Of a stretch of DNA of 16,601 bases, positions 7,057 to 14,696 are shown one piece after another. The translations under genes and the position numbers were made by a program. Each line of letters begins with the position of its first letter. Within the stretch, counting starts at the first letter, position 1. Under the pieces are notes generated by a model that was not told the origin of the DNA, searched no databases, and was given only the letters and a program-made list of their open reading frames with translations. Where the stretch lies: the NCBI GenBank assembly GCA_900756035.1, contig CAAEIR010000361.1:1-16601 (forward strand). Reading direction: 5' to 3'. This DNA comes from an uncultured Anaerostipes sp. (GTDB lineage Bacteria > Bacillota > Clostridia > Lachnospirales > Lachnospiraceae).

Positions 7057-8298
7057 ATGGGAATGACAATGATTGAAAAAATTATCAGCCGGAATACCGG
7101 AGTTGATCAGGTAAAACCGGGACAGATTGTTACGACAAATGTTGACCGTGTCATGATTCATGATATCTTTATTCCATTTGTGGCTGAAAAATTCGAAGAA
7201 ATGGGATTTACAAAACTCTGGGATCCGGATAAAGTGGTTTTGATTTATGATCATATGGTTCCGGCAAGCACAACAGATGATATACGTCATTTTAAGATCG
7301 GAGATGCTTTCGCAGAGAAATACAAAATGACGCATATACACCGCAGTGACGGAATCTGCCATCAGCTTATGACTGAGTGCGGATATGCAAAACCGGGAGA
7401 TATTGTATTTGGAACAGACTCACACACAACAACTTATGGATGTGTTGGATGTTTTTCTTCCGGAATCGGATATACGGAGATGGCAGCGATTCTTGGAACC
7501 GGTGAAATGTGGGTTCGTGTTCCGGAAACAATTAAAGTTGTGATTGATGGAAAGCTTCCGGAAAATGTAACGGCAAAAGATATTATTCTGCGCCTGATTG
7601 GTGATCTGACCGCAGCCGGAGCAACATATAAGGCATTGGAGTTTTCAGGAAGTACAGTAGAAGATATGAGTGTTGCTTCCAGAATGACAATATCAAATAT
7701 GGCGATCGAAGCAGGTGCCAAAGCGGCTTTATTTGCACCGGATGAGAAGACAGCAGAGTATTCAGAGGTAGATCTTAAAGATGTAGATTGGATCTATGGA
7801 GATGAAGATGCTTCTTATTGTCAGACCATTACTTATAAGGCAGAGGATCTGGTTCCGGTTGTGGCATGTCCGTCTCAGGTTGATAAGATTCGGGATGTCA
7901 AAGAGGTCTGCGGAACCCGGCTTGATCAGGTCTTTATCGGTTCTTGTACCAACGGACGACTGGAAGATTTGAAGGCGGCAGCAGAGATTCTTGACGGTAA
8001 ACACGTTGCAGATTATGTAAAATTAATTGTGACACCTGCCAGCCGTAAGATTTACAAACAGGCGGTGGAAGCCGGTTATATGAAGATTCTTGCAAAAGCA
8101 GGCGCAATTATTACACAGCCGGGATGTGGCTTGTGTTGTGGCCGTGCCGGAGGTATTTTAACAGACGGAGAGAGGGTGCTTGCCACCAACAATCGTAATT
8201 TCCTTGGAAGAATGGGAACTTCTAAAGTAGAAATTTATCTTGCTTCCCCGAAGACAGCGGCGGCATCAGCCATTGCAGGAAAGATTGTGGAAGCATAA
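7057..8298 (+). CDS. leuC: Isopropylmalate dehydratase-type large subunit, canonical (second copy)
   Basis: This 413-residue iron-sulfur large subunit partners the second LeuD. All family blocks are canonical: GTDSHTTTYG (119-128), GSCTNGR (295-301) with cluster Cys297, and QPGCGLCCG with Cys357 and Cys360, followed by NRNFLGRMG. The cluster cysteines fall at the same residue numbers as in the first copy, showing that the two large subunits are collinear paralogues. Because its motifs are the standard ones, this pair is the better candidate for leucine synthesis. No leuA or leuB is in the window to confirm that, and the enzyme could equally serve the citramalate route to isoleucine. The operon ends 20 bases later at a hairpin. 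Confidence 0.85.
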   Translation: MGMTMIEKIISRNTGVDQVKPGQIVTTNVDRVMIHDIFIPFVAEKFEEMGFTKLWDPDKVVLIYDHMVPASTTDDIRHFKIGDAFAEKYKMTHIHRSDGICHQLMTECGYAKPGDIVFGTDSHTTTYGCVGCFSSGIGYTEMAAILGTGEMWVRVPETIKVVIDGKLPENVTAKDIILRLIGDLTAAGATYKALEFSGSTVEDMSVASRMTISNMAIEAGAKAALFAPDEKTAEYSEVDLKDVDWIYGDEDASYCQTITYKAEDLVPVVACPSQVDKIRDVKEVCGTRLDQVFIGSCTNGRLEDLKAAAEILDGKHVADYVKLIVTPASRKIYKQAVEAGYMKILAKAGAIITQPGCGLCCGRAGGILTDGERVLATNNRNFLGRMGTSKVEIYLASPKTAAASAIAGKIVEA

Positions 8299-8318
8299 TA
8301 TAAAAAAAATAACATTTT

Positions 8319-8346
8319 AAATGGGAGTCAGAGCGGCTCCCATTTT
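8319..8346 (+). terminator. Terminator-like hairpin after leuC, directly before the CDF ribosome binding site
   Basis: AAATGGGAG (8319-8327) pairs perfectly with CTCCCATTT (8337-8345) around a nine-base loop, followed by TTATAT. It begins 20 bases after the leuC stop and ends seven bases before the AGGAGG of the next gene. It is either the end of the leu operon or, if the next gene is started upstream, an attenuator in its leader. A weak promoter, TTGCAG-N17-TAATAT, is at 8273-8301. Confidence 0.65.
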
Positions 8347-8362
8347 ATATACAGGAGGAAGT

Positions 8363-9526
8363 ATGACAGAGTTATTAATATCGCTTTTTGTTAAGCGAAA
8401 GGATGAGGTAGAGGATGCAGGGGTTGGCAATTCTTACGGAATTCTCGGGGGGATTGTAGGAATCTGCTGTAATGTTTTTTTGTTTGCAGGAAAGTTTTTT
8501 GCCGGAATTATGACAGGGGCAATTTCTATCACGGCAGATGCTTTTAATAATCTATCAGATGCAGCCTCTTCTATTATTACTCTGATTGGATTCGGGATTG
8601 CAGGGAAGCCGGCAGATGAAGACCATCCTTTTGGACATGGAAGAATGGAGTATATTGCAGGACTGATGGTTGCCCTGGCAATTTTGTTGATGGGGTTTGA
8701 ACTGCTCAAATCATCGGTTATAAAGATTTTACATCCTGAAGATATTACGACAAGTGGAATTACTTTTGTAATTCTGATAGTTTCTATTTTAGTAAAATTC
8801 TGGATGTATTTGTTTAATGGAAGTATTGCAAAACGGATTCATTCTGAGACAATGAAAGCAACAGCTTCTGACAGTTTCAATGACTGTATTTCCACAGCGG
8901 CAGTTTTTGGAGGAATGTTGATTTTTCATTTCTTTGGTTATAATCTGGATGGATATCTTGGCGTGCTTGTGGCATGTTTTGTATTGTGGGGAGGTTATGG
9001 AGCAGTGAAAGATATGTTAGATCCTTTGCTCGGAAGTGCTCCGGATCAGGAATTGGTTGATAACATTAAGCAGATGGTGCTATGTCATGACATGGTGATC
9101 GGAATTCATGACATTGTAGTTCACGATTACGGTCCGGGACGCCGTATTGTATCGCTGCATGCAGAGGTTCCCTATACCGAGGATATTCTGACCATACATG
9201 ATGTGATGGATCATATTGAGATGCGTCTGATGGAAGAATACCAGTGTGAAGCAACCATTCATATGGATCCGGTCATCACCGATGATAAAGCTGTCATCGA
9301 AACAAAACAGAAGGTGGAACATCTGGTAAAAAGTTATGATGATTCTCTTTCTATTCATGATTTTAGGATGGTTACCGGAAAAACTCATACCAATGTGATC
9401 TTTGATCTGGTGATTCCTTATGGAAAAAAATACCAGGCAGACAGTGTGGTAGAGGATGTTAAGAAAACGATCCGAAAAGAAATGGAAGGAAATTATTATG
9501 CCGTAATCCATGTAGACCGGGTATAA
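8363..9526 (+). CDS. Cation diffusion facilitator, probable manganese exporter (MntE-like)
   Basis: This is an inner-membrane divalent-metal/proton antiporter of the CDF family, 387 residues from ATG 8363. AGGAGG at 8353-8358 decides this start over the in-frame 8321, which lies inside a hairpin. Six membrane helices are expected across about 25-215, with the family motif HPFGHGRMEY at 88-97. The transport site is formed by Asn62 and Asp66 (helix 2) with Asp170 and Asp174 (helix 5). The all-carboxylate/Asn set, without His in helix 5, is the pattern of manganese-type rather than zinc-type CDFs. The C-terminus is longer than the usual 300-residue family length because the cytoplasmic domain appears twice (248-304 and 331-387). 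Metal choice is inferred, not shown. Confidence 0.85.
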   Translation: MTELLISLFVKRKDEVEDAGVGNSYGILGGIVGICCNVFLFAGKFFAGIMTGAISITADAFNNLSDAASSIITLIGFGIAGKPADEDHPFGHGRMEYIAGLMVALAILLMGFELLKSSVIKILHPEDITTSGITFVILIVSILVKFWMYLFNGSIAKRIHSETMKATASDSFNDCISTAAVFGGMLIFHFFGYNLDGYLGVLVACFVLWGGYGAVKDMLDPLLGSAPDQELVDNIKQMVLCHDMVIGIHDIVVHDYGPGRRIVSLHAEVPYTEDILTIHDVMDHIEMRLMEEYQCEATIHMDPVITDDKAVIETKQKVEHLVKSYDDSLSIHDFRMVTGKTHTNVIFDLVIPYGKKYQADSVVEDVKKTIRKEMEGNYYAVIHVDRV

Positions 9527-9580
9527 AATGCGGAAAATGCCCTTTTCGGGTAAATTTTTATATTTTTGAGAAGAAATTTC

Positions 9581-9611
9581 TTGACGGTCTCCTTACGTCA
9601 CCCTTTATGAT
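9581..9611 (+). promoter_or_regulatory. MerR-type promoter with 19-bp spacer and dyad
   Basis: TTGACG (9581-9586) and TATGAT (9606-9611) are separated by exactly 19 bases, the over-long spacing typical of promoters controlled by MerR-family activators, which untwist the DNA. A TGACG (9582-9586) and CGTCA (9596-9600) dyad overlaps the -35 and spacer. The first gene downstream encodes a MerR protein, so autoregulation of the whole merR-rfb operon is likely. Confidence 0.65.
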
Positions 9612-9664
9612 AGACTATAGAGAAGATCAGAGCATCTTTTAAATATGCTCCAGGAGGTACGAGT

Positions 9665-10849
9665 ATGACAAAAGATGGATATTATACATCCGGTGAATTT
9701 GCAAGGAAAGCAAAGGTAACCTTAAGAACGATTCGCTATTATGACCGACAGGGGATTCTAAAACCCAGTAAGGTAGCAGAGAATGGATATCGTCTATACA
9801 CAGATGCAGATTTTGCAAAACTGCAAAAAATTTTGTCTCTGAAATATCTTGGATTTTCTCTGGAAGAGATTATGACAATGACAATTAACGATGGAGATCG
9901 GGATTTTATCCGGGAATCCATTGGATTGCAGCTAAATCTTGTGCAAAAGAAGATGGAACATCTAAAACTGGTGGAGCAGTCTTTAAAAGATACTGCCAGA
10001 AGAATGGAACAATCGGAAGAGATTGACTGGAATGAAGTCATGGAGCTTCTTCATGTAACAAACATGGAAAAAGGTCTGGTAGAACAATATAAAAATGCTT
10101 CTAATCTGGATATACGCATTGGGCTTCATCAGAAATATTCTCAAAATCCACTGGGATGGTTTCCGTGGATTTATGAGCAGATGAATCTTCAAAAAAATGA
10201 TCAGGTTTTGGAAATCGGATGTGGAACCGGGGAATTATGGAAGGGAATGGAACCGAAACTTCCGGAAGGAGTTCATGTAATCTTATCAGACCGTTCAGAG
10301 GGAATGATAAGAGATGCAAAAAAATATCTAAATGATCAGGAAGAGCGGTTTTCCTATGAGGTCATTGACTGCAGGAAGATTCCGAAAGAAGATAATTCCT
10401 TCCATAAGATCGTTGCCAATCATGTACTGTTTTATCTGGAAGACCGTATTCTCGGATTAAAGGAAATCAAACGGGTGTTAAAGCCCGGAGGAGTATTTTT
10501 TTGCAGCACCTACGGAAAACAGCATATGCAGGAGATTACAAAATTAGTGAAAGATTTTGATGATCGGATTACGCTGTCGGATCATAAGCTTTATGATGTT
10601 TTTGGTTTGGAAAATGGAAAGAAACAATTAGAAATGGTGTTTTCTCAGGTGGAGCAGAAGGATTATGAGGATGAACTTTTGGTAGATAAACCGGAACCGC
10701 TTATTTCCTATATTCTTTCCTGTCACGGAAATCAGCATGAATATCTGAATCACAGATATTTAGAATTTAAGGATTTTGTTCGGAAAAGAATTACAGAACA
10801 GGGAACCATGAAGATCACAAAATCAGCAGGGATTTTTATATGTAAATAA
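9665..10849 (+). CDS. MerR-family regulator fused to a SAM-dependent methyltransferase
   Basis: This 394-residue protein joins two domains. Residues 5-75 are a MerR winged helix-turn-helix (YTSGEFARKAKVTLRTIRYYD at 7-27 and ENGYRLY at 39-45). A helical dimerisation segment runs over about 85-118. Residues about 160-390 are a class I methyltransferase: motif I is LEIGCGTGE (182-190), an acidic Asp in ILSDRSEGM follows, and LKPGG marks the post-motif. The methyltransferase sits where MerR proteins carry their effector-binding domain, so it may sense SAM or a substrate, or methylate one. AGGAGGT lies six bases before the ATG. Only ten bases separate it from rfbD, so it probably controls and belongs to the rhamnose operon. 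The methyl acceptor is unknown. Confidence 0.85.
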   Translation: MTKDGYYTSGEFARKAKVTLRTIRYYDRQGILKPSKVAENGYRLYTDADFAKLQKILSLKYLGFSLEEIMTMTINDGDRDFIRESIGLQLNLVQKKMEHLKLVEQSLKDTARRMEQSEEIDWNEVMELLHVTNMEKGLVEQYKNASNLDIRIGLHQKYSQNPLGWFPWIYEQMNLQKNDQVLEIGCGTGELWKGMEPKLPEGVHVILSDRSEGMIRDAKKYLNDQEERFSYEVIDCRKIPKEDNSFHKIVANHVLFYLEDRILGLKEIKRVLKPGGVFFCSTYGKQHMQEITKLVKDFDDRITLSDHKLYDVFGLENGKKQLEMVFSQVEQKDYEDELLVDKPEPLISYILSCHGNQHEYLNHRYLEFKDFVRKRITEQGTMKITKSAGIFICK

Positions 10850-10859
10850 AGGAGGAATC

Positions 10860-11720
10860 ATGAAAGTTTTTGTTACAGGAGTCAAGGGTCAGCTTGGACA
10901 TGATGTGATGGATGAACTTGCGAAAAGAAAAATAGATGCCATTGGCGTTGATATTGAAGAAATGAACATCATTGATGAAGAGCAGGTCAGACAGGTTATT
11001 ACAGACGCAAAACCCGATGCGGTGATCCACTGTGCCGCATATACTGCTGTGGATGCTGCGGAAGATCAGGAGGAGCTTTGCAGAAATGTAAATGCAAAAG
11101 GAACAGAAAATATTGCAAAGGTCTGTAAAGCGCTTGATATTAAAATGATGTACATCAGTACGGATTATGTATTTAACGGTCAGGGAACAAGACCCTGGGA
11201 GCCGGATGATAAAAGAGAACCTTTGAATGTCTATGGACAGACAAAGTATGAAGGAGAGCTTGCAGTCGAAGAGTATGTCAGAAAATTTTTCACAGTTCGA
11301 ATTGCATGGGTATTCGGCGTTAATGGAAAGAATTTTATTAAAACTATGTTAAATCTTGGAAAAACTCATGATCATCTGACCGTAGTCGATGACCAGACAG
11401 GATCTCCAACTTATACGTATGATCTGGCAAGGCTTCTGGTAGATATGATCCAGACTGAAAAATATGGAAGATATCATGCTACGAATGAAGGACTTTGTAC
11501 ATGGTATGAGTTTGCATGTGAGATTTTCAGACAGGCAGGAATGGATGTGGATGTGGCGCCGGTGAGCAGTGACGAATATCCGTCCAAAGCAAAGCGTCCG
11601 GAAAACAGCAGGATGGATAAGAGCAAACTTGTGGAAAACGGATTTCAGCCGCTGCCGTCATGGAAAGATGCACTGGAGAGATATTTAAAGGAAATAGGAG
11701 AAAGTTATGGGAAAAATTAA
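10860..11720 (+). CDS. rfbD: dTDP-4-dehydrorhamnose reductase
   Basis: This enzyme catalyses the last step of dTDP-L-rhamnose synthesis, the NAD(P)H-dependent reduction of dTDP-4-dehydro-L-rhamnose in the cytoplasm. The 286 residues are the family length. The glycine-rich GVKGQLG (7-13) binds the cofactor; HCAAYTAVD (58-66), STDYVFNG (100-107) and the catalytic Tyr125-xxx-Lys129 pair in YGQTK are all present, as expected for an extended short-chain dehydrogenase. AAAGGAGG precedes the ATG. It follows the MerR-methyltransferase gene by ten bases and overlaps rfbC by 14 bases, so its expression is tied to both. The order rfbD-C-A-B here differs from the rfbBDAC of enteric bacteria. Confidence 0.93.
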   Translation: MKVFVTGVKGQLGHDVMDELAKRKIDAIGVDIEEMNIIDEEQVRQVITDAKPDAVIHCAAYTAVDAAEDQEELCRNVNAKGTENIAKVCKALDIKMMYISTDYVFNGQGTRPWEPDDKREPLNVYGQTKYEGELAVEEYVRKFFTVRIAWVFGVNGKNFIKTMLNLGKTHDHLTVVDDQTGSPTYTYDLARLLVDMIQTEKYGRYHATNEGLCTWYEFACEIFRQAGMDVDVAPVSSDEYPSKAKRPENSRMDKSKLVENGFQPLPSWKDALERYLKEIGESYGKN

Positions 11721-12261
11721 AGTAACACCTTGTGATATTGAAGGACTTTATGTAATTGAGCCGACAGTTTTTCGAGATGAAAGAGGATATTTTGTCGAGA
11801 CATATAATCAGAATGATATGAAGGAAGCCGGACTTGACATGGTATTCGTGCAGGATAATCAGTCTATGTCCACCAGAGGAGTGCTTCGTGGACTTCATTT
11901 TCAGAAACAGTATCCTCAGGGGAAATTAGTCCGGGTTGTAAGGGGAACAGTATTCGATGTAGCAGTTGATTTAAGGGCAGATTCAAAAACCTACGGAAAA
12001 TGGTTTGGAGTGGAATTAACTGCTGAGAATATGAAACAGTTCTATATTCCAGAGGGATTTGCACACGGATTTTTAGTACTGTCTGATGAGGCGGAATTTT
12101 GTTATAAGTGTACAGATTTCTATCATCCGGGTGATGAGGGAGGTCTGTTGTGGAGCGATCCGCAGATCGGTGTTGACTGGCCTTTGGAAGAAGGAGTTGA
12201 ACTGATTATTTCAGAAAAAGATCAGAAGTGGAAAGGTCTTAAAGATACATTTAAGTTCTAA
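11707..12261 (+). CDS. rfbC: dTDP-4-dehydrorhamnose 3,5-epimerase
   Basis: This is the cofactor-free cupin enzyme that epimerises C3 and C5 of dTDP-4-dehydro-6-deoxyglucose, the third step to dTDP-L-rhamnose. Its 184 residues and motifs are standard: RDERGYFVE (23-31), the substrate block STRGVLRGLHFQ with the likely base His64, Lys73, and Tyr133 in the FCYKCTD strand. PEGFAHGF (115-122) is a family signature. The start lies inside the end of rfbD (14-base overlap), with AGGAG in the rfbD coding sequence serving as ribosome binding site, so translation is probably coupled. The next gene, rfbA, begins 27 bases after its stop. Confidence 0.93.
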   Translation: MGKIKVTPCDIEGLYVIEPTVFRDERGYFVETYNQNDMKEAGLDMVFVQDNQSMSTRGVLRGLHFQKQYPQGKLVRVVRGTVFDVAVDLRADSKTYGKWFGVELTAENMKQFYIPEGFAHGFLVLSDEAEFCYKCTDFYHPGDEGGLLWSDPQIGVDWPLEEGVELIISEKDQKWKGLKDTFKF

Positions 12262-12288
12262 AAAGTCCGTAAGGAGAAAGGGAAAATT

Positions 12289-13170
12289 ATGAAGGGAATT
12301 ATACTTGCCGGAGGTTCCGGTACCAGATTGTATCCGTTAACAATGGTCACATCCAAACAGCTGCTTCCGATTTATGATAAGCCGATGATTTATTATCCAT
12401 TGTCTGTTTTAATGAATGCCGGAATCAGGGATATTTTGATTATATCCACGCCGGATGACACACCGCGATTCCAGTCTCTTCTGGGAGATGGACATCAGTT
12501 CGGAATCTCTCTGTCCTATGAGATACAGGCATCTCCGGATGGATTAGCTCAGGCATTTATTATTGGAGAGAAATTTATTGGCGATGACAGTGTTGCCATG
12601 GTTCTTGGAGATAATATTTTCCACGGACACGGACTGACCAAACGTCTGCTTCGTGCCGCAAATAAAAAACAGGGAGCCACTGTGTTCGGATATTATGTGG
12701 ACGATCCGGAACGATTTGGAATCGTAGAATTTAACTCTGACGGAAAAGCCATTTCGATTGAGGAAAAACCGGAACATCCGAAATCTAACTATTGTGTAAC
12801 CGGATTGTATTTCTATGATCATAAAGTGGTAGAATATGCAAAACAGTTAAAGCCTTCTGCCAGAGGAGAACTGGAAATTACAGATTTGAATAAAATTTAT
12901 CTGGAAAATGGAGAACTGGAAGTAGAACTTCTTGGTCAGGGATTTACCTGGCTGGATACGGGAACTCATGAGTCCCTTGTGGAGGCAACCAATTTTGTAA
13001 AAACCGTGGAAACTCATCAACATAGAAAGATTGCCTGCTTAGAAGAAATTGCGTACTTAAATCACTGGATTACCAAAGACCAGATGTTAACGGACATTGA
13101 ACCGCTGAAGAAGAATCAATACGGACAGTATCTGTTGGATGTTATGGCAGGAAAATTTTTGGATAAATAA
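12289..13170 (+). CDS. rfbA: Glucose-1-phosphate thymidylyltransferase
   Basis: This enzyme makes dTDP-glucose from glucose-1-phosphate and dTTP, the entry step of the dTDP-rhamnose pathway and usually inhibited by the end product. The 293 residues match the short RmlA form. The N-terminal nucleotide-binding signature GGSGTRLYP (8-16) with Arg13, the SKQLLPIYDKPM block (22-33), LGDNIFHG for metal binding and EEKPEHPKS are all intact, as is GFTWLDTGTH near the C-terminal third. An AAGGAGAAAGGG tract before the ATG provides the ribosome binding site. It sits between rfbC and rfbB with gaps of 27 and 14 bases. Confidence 0.95.
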   Translation: MKGIILAGGSGTRLYPLTMVTSKQLLPIYDKPMIYYPLSVLMNAGIRDILIISTPDDTPRFQSLLGDGHQFGISLSYEIQASPDGLAQAFIIGEKFIGDDSVAMVLGDNIFHGHGLTKRLLRAANKKQGATVFGYYVDDPERFGIVEFNSDGKAISIEEKPEHPKSNYCVTGLYFYDHKVVEYAKQLKPSARGELEITDLNKIYLENGELEVELLGQGFTWLDTGTHESLVEATNFVKTVETHQHRKIACLEEIAYLNHWITKDQMLTDIEPLKKNQYGQYLLDVMAGKFLDK

Positions 13171-13184
13171 GGAGATATAGCGAA

Positions 13185-14207
13185 ATGAAAATATTAGTAA
13201 CCGGAGGAGCCGGATTTATCGGGGGAAACTTTGTTCATCATATGGTAAATAAATATCCGGAAGATGAGATTGTAAATTTGGATCTTCTGACATATGCCGG
13301 AAATTTAGAAACTTTAAAACCGGTGGAAGATAAGCCGAATTACAAGTTTGTAAAGGGAGACATTGCAGATCGTCCATTTATTATGGATCTTTTTGAAAAA
13401 GAAAAGTTTGATATTGTGGTAAACTTTGCAGCAGAGAGTCATGTGGACCGTTCTATTGAGGATCCGTCTGTTTTTGTAAAGACAAATGTGGAAGGAACGG
13501 TAGTACTGTTAGATGCGGCAAAGAAGTATGGAGTGAAACGTTATCATCAGGTATCCACCGATGAGGTATATGGGGATTTACCGCTGGATCGACCGGATTT
13601 ATTTTTTACAGAGGAAACGCCGCTTCATACATCAAGTCCTTACAGCAGTTCAAAGGCAAGTGCTGATTTATTTGTGCTGGCATATTACAGAACTTTCGGA
13701 CTTCCGGTGACTATTTCCAGATGCTCTAACAATTATGGGCCGTACCATTTCCCGGAGAAATTAATTCCGCTGATTATCAGTCGTGCTCTGGCAGATGAAG
13801 AACTTCCGGTTTACGGAAAAGGCGAGAATGTCCGTGATTGGCTCCACGTATCTGATCACTGTGAGGCTATTGATTTAATTATTCATAAAGGAAAAGTCGG
13901 TGAAGTTTATAATGTCGGCGGACACAACGAGCGAACCAATTTGGAAGTTGTGAAGACTATTTTAAAAACACTTGGAAAACCGGAAAGTCTGATTAAATTT
14001 GTCACAGACCGCCCGGGACACGATATGCGTTACGCGATTGATCCGACAAAATTGGAAACGCAGCTTGGATGGAAGCCGAAATACAATTTTGATACCGGAA
14101 TTGCCCAGACGATCGACTGGTACTTAAATAATAAAGAGTGGTGGGAAAACATCTTATCCGGAGAATATGCAAATTATTTTGATGAGATGTATGGAAACCG
14201 CCTGTAG
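13185..14207 (+). CDS. rfbB: dTDP-glucose 4,6-dehydratase
   Basis: This NAD-dependent enzyme converts dTDP-glucose into dTDP-4-dehydro-6-deoxyglucose, the second step of the pathway. At 340 residues it has the family length. The Rossmann motif GGAGFIG is at 7-13. The catalytic STDEVYG (124-130) supplies the Thr-Asp-Glu set (125-127), and Tyr153-xxx-Lys157 lies in YSSSK. RCSNNYGPYHFPEKLIPL and the VRDWLHVSDH motif are further RmlB hallmarks. A GGAG precedes the start by several bases. Its stop codon overlaps the ribosome binding site of the following VanZ-like gene, which therefore seems to be in the same transcript. With rfbD, rfbC and rfbA the pathway from glucose-1-phosphate is complete. 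Confidence 0.95.
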   Translation: MKILVTGGAGFIGGNFVHHMVNKYPEDEIVNLDLLTYAGNLETLKPVEDKPNYKFVKGDIADRPFIMDLFEKEKFDIVVNFAAESHVDRSIEDPSVFVKTNVEGTVVLLDAAKKYGVKRYHQVSTDEVYGDLPLDRPDLFFTEETPLHTSSPYSSSKASADLFVLAYYRTFGLPVTISRCSNNYGPYHFPEKLIPLIISRALADEELPVYGKGENVRDWLHVSDHCEAIDLIIHKGKVGEVYNVGGHNERTNLEVVKTILKTLGKPESLIKFVTDRPGHDMRYAIDPTKLETQLGWKPKYNFDTGIAQTIDWYLNNKEWWENILSGEYANYFDEMYGNRL

Positions 14208-14217
14208 GGGCAAAGAA

Positions 14218-14696
14218 ATGAAGTTTCGAAGAAAGACAAAAGGGCTGTTATATTGGGGAGTAACAGTCCTTTTGATGATATTAATTTTCTTTTTTCTGCC
14301 AAGACAGGAACCCAATCGGCGGGAATGAGCATCGGATATGCCAGGGAACTGGCAAAATTCCTGGGGTGGGTAGGAATCTTTTCGATGGAATCCGGGAGCA
14401 GTCTGGTTATGTATGCAGAGTCAGTTCATACACTGGTACGAAAAGCTGCTCATTTTACAGAATATGCAATCTTAGGGTTTTTTACCTATAAGGCAGTTTC
14501 GTGCGATGTAACCAACCGGAAAAAAGCAATGATAATATCTCAGATGATTTGCTCCGGTTATGCCATAACAGACGAAATCCATCAGACCTTCGTACCGGGA
14601 AGAGAAGGAAGAGTCTTTGATGTTGTTATTGACAGTTTTGGATCCATGACCGGAATCTTGATTGCAGCATTTATTTCAGTAAGTATTCATAAATGA
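14218..14696 (+). pseudogene. VanZ-like membrane protein gene with a one-base frameshift
   Basis: VanZ-family proteins are small membrane proteins; one raises teicoplanin resistance, but most have no known role. ATG 14218, with AGGGG seven bases upstream, opens a frame of 36 residues that begins KFRRKTKGLL and continues into a hydrophobic helix, then stops at 14326. A second frame, -1 relative to it, continues FSAKTGTQSAGMS and ends at 14696. It carries the family core: RKAAHFTEYAILG, then TDEIHQTFVPGREGR and DVVIDSFGS. One extra T in the T6 tract at 14290-14295 would join them into about 160 residues reading ILIFFFSAKTG, exactly VanZ-like. This is therefore a real one-base deletion, a slippage site or a sequencing error. 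The final 26 bases overlap the convergent phosphatase gene. Confidence 0.8.

Noticed and set aside
8321..8362. In-frame upstream ATG for the CDF gene adding 14 residues
   Set aside because: It lies inside the terminator-like hairpin without a ribosome binding site, while AGGAGG sits correctly before ATG 8363.
9527..9560. Terminator after the CDF gene
   Set aside because: The only hairpin (CCC/GGG around TTTTC near 9545) has a three-base stem; the T-rich stretch after it is not enough to call it.
14253..14300. TTG start for the VanZ-like gene at 14253
   Set aside because: The residues read from there before FSAKTG are not membrane-like, no ribosome binding site precedes it, and the natural N-terminus is in the other frame from ATG 14218.
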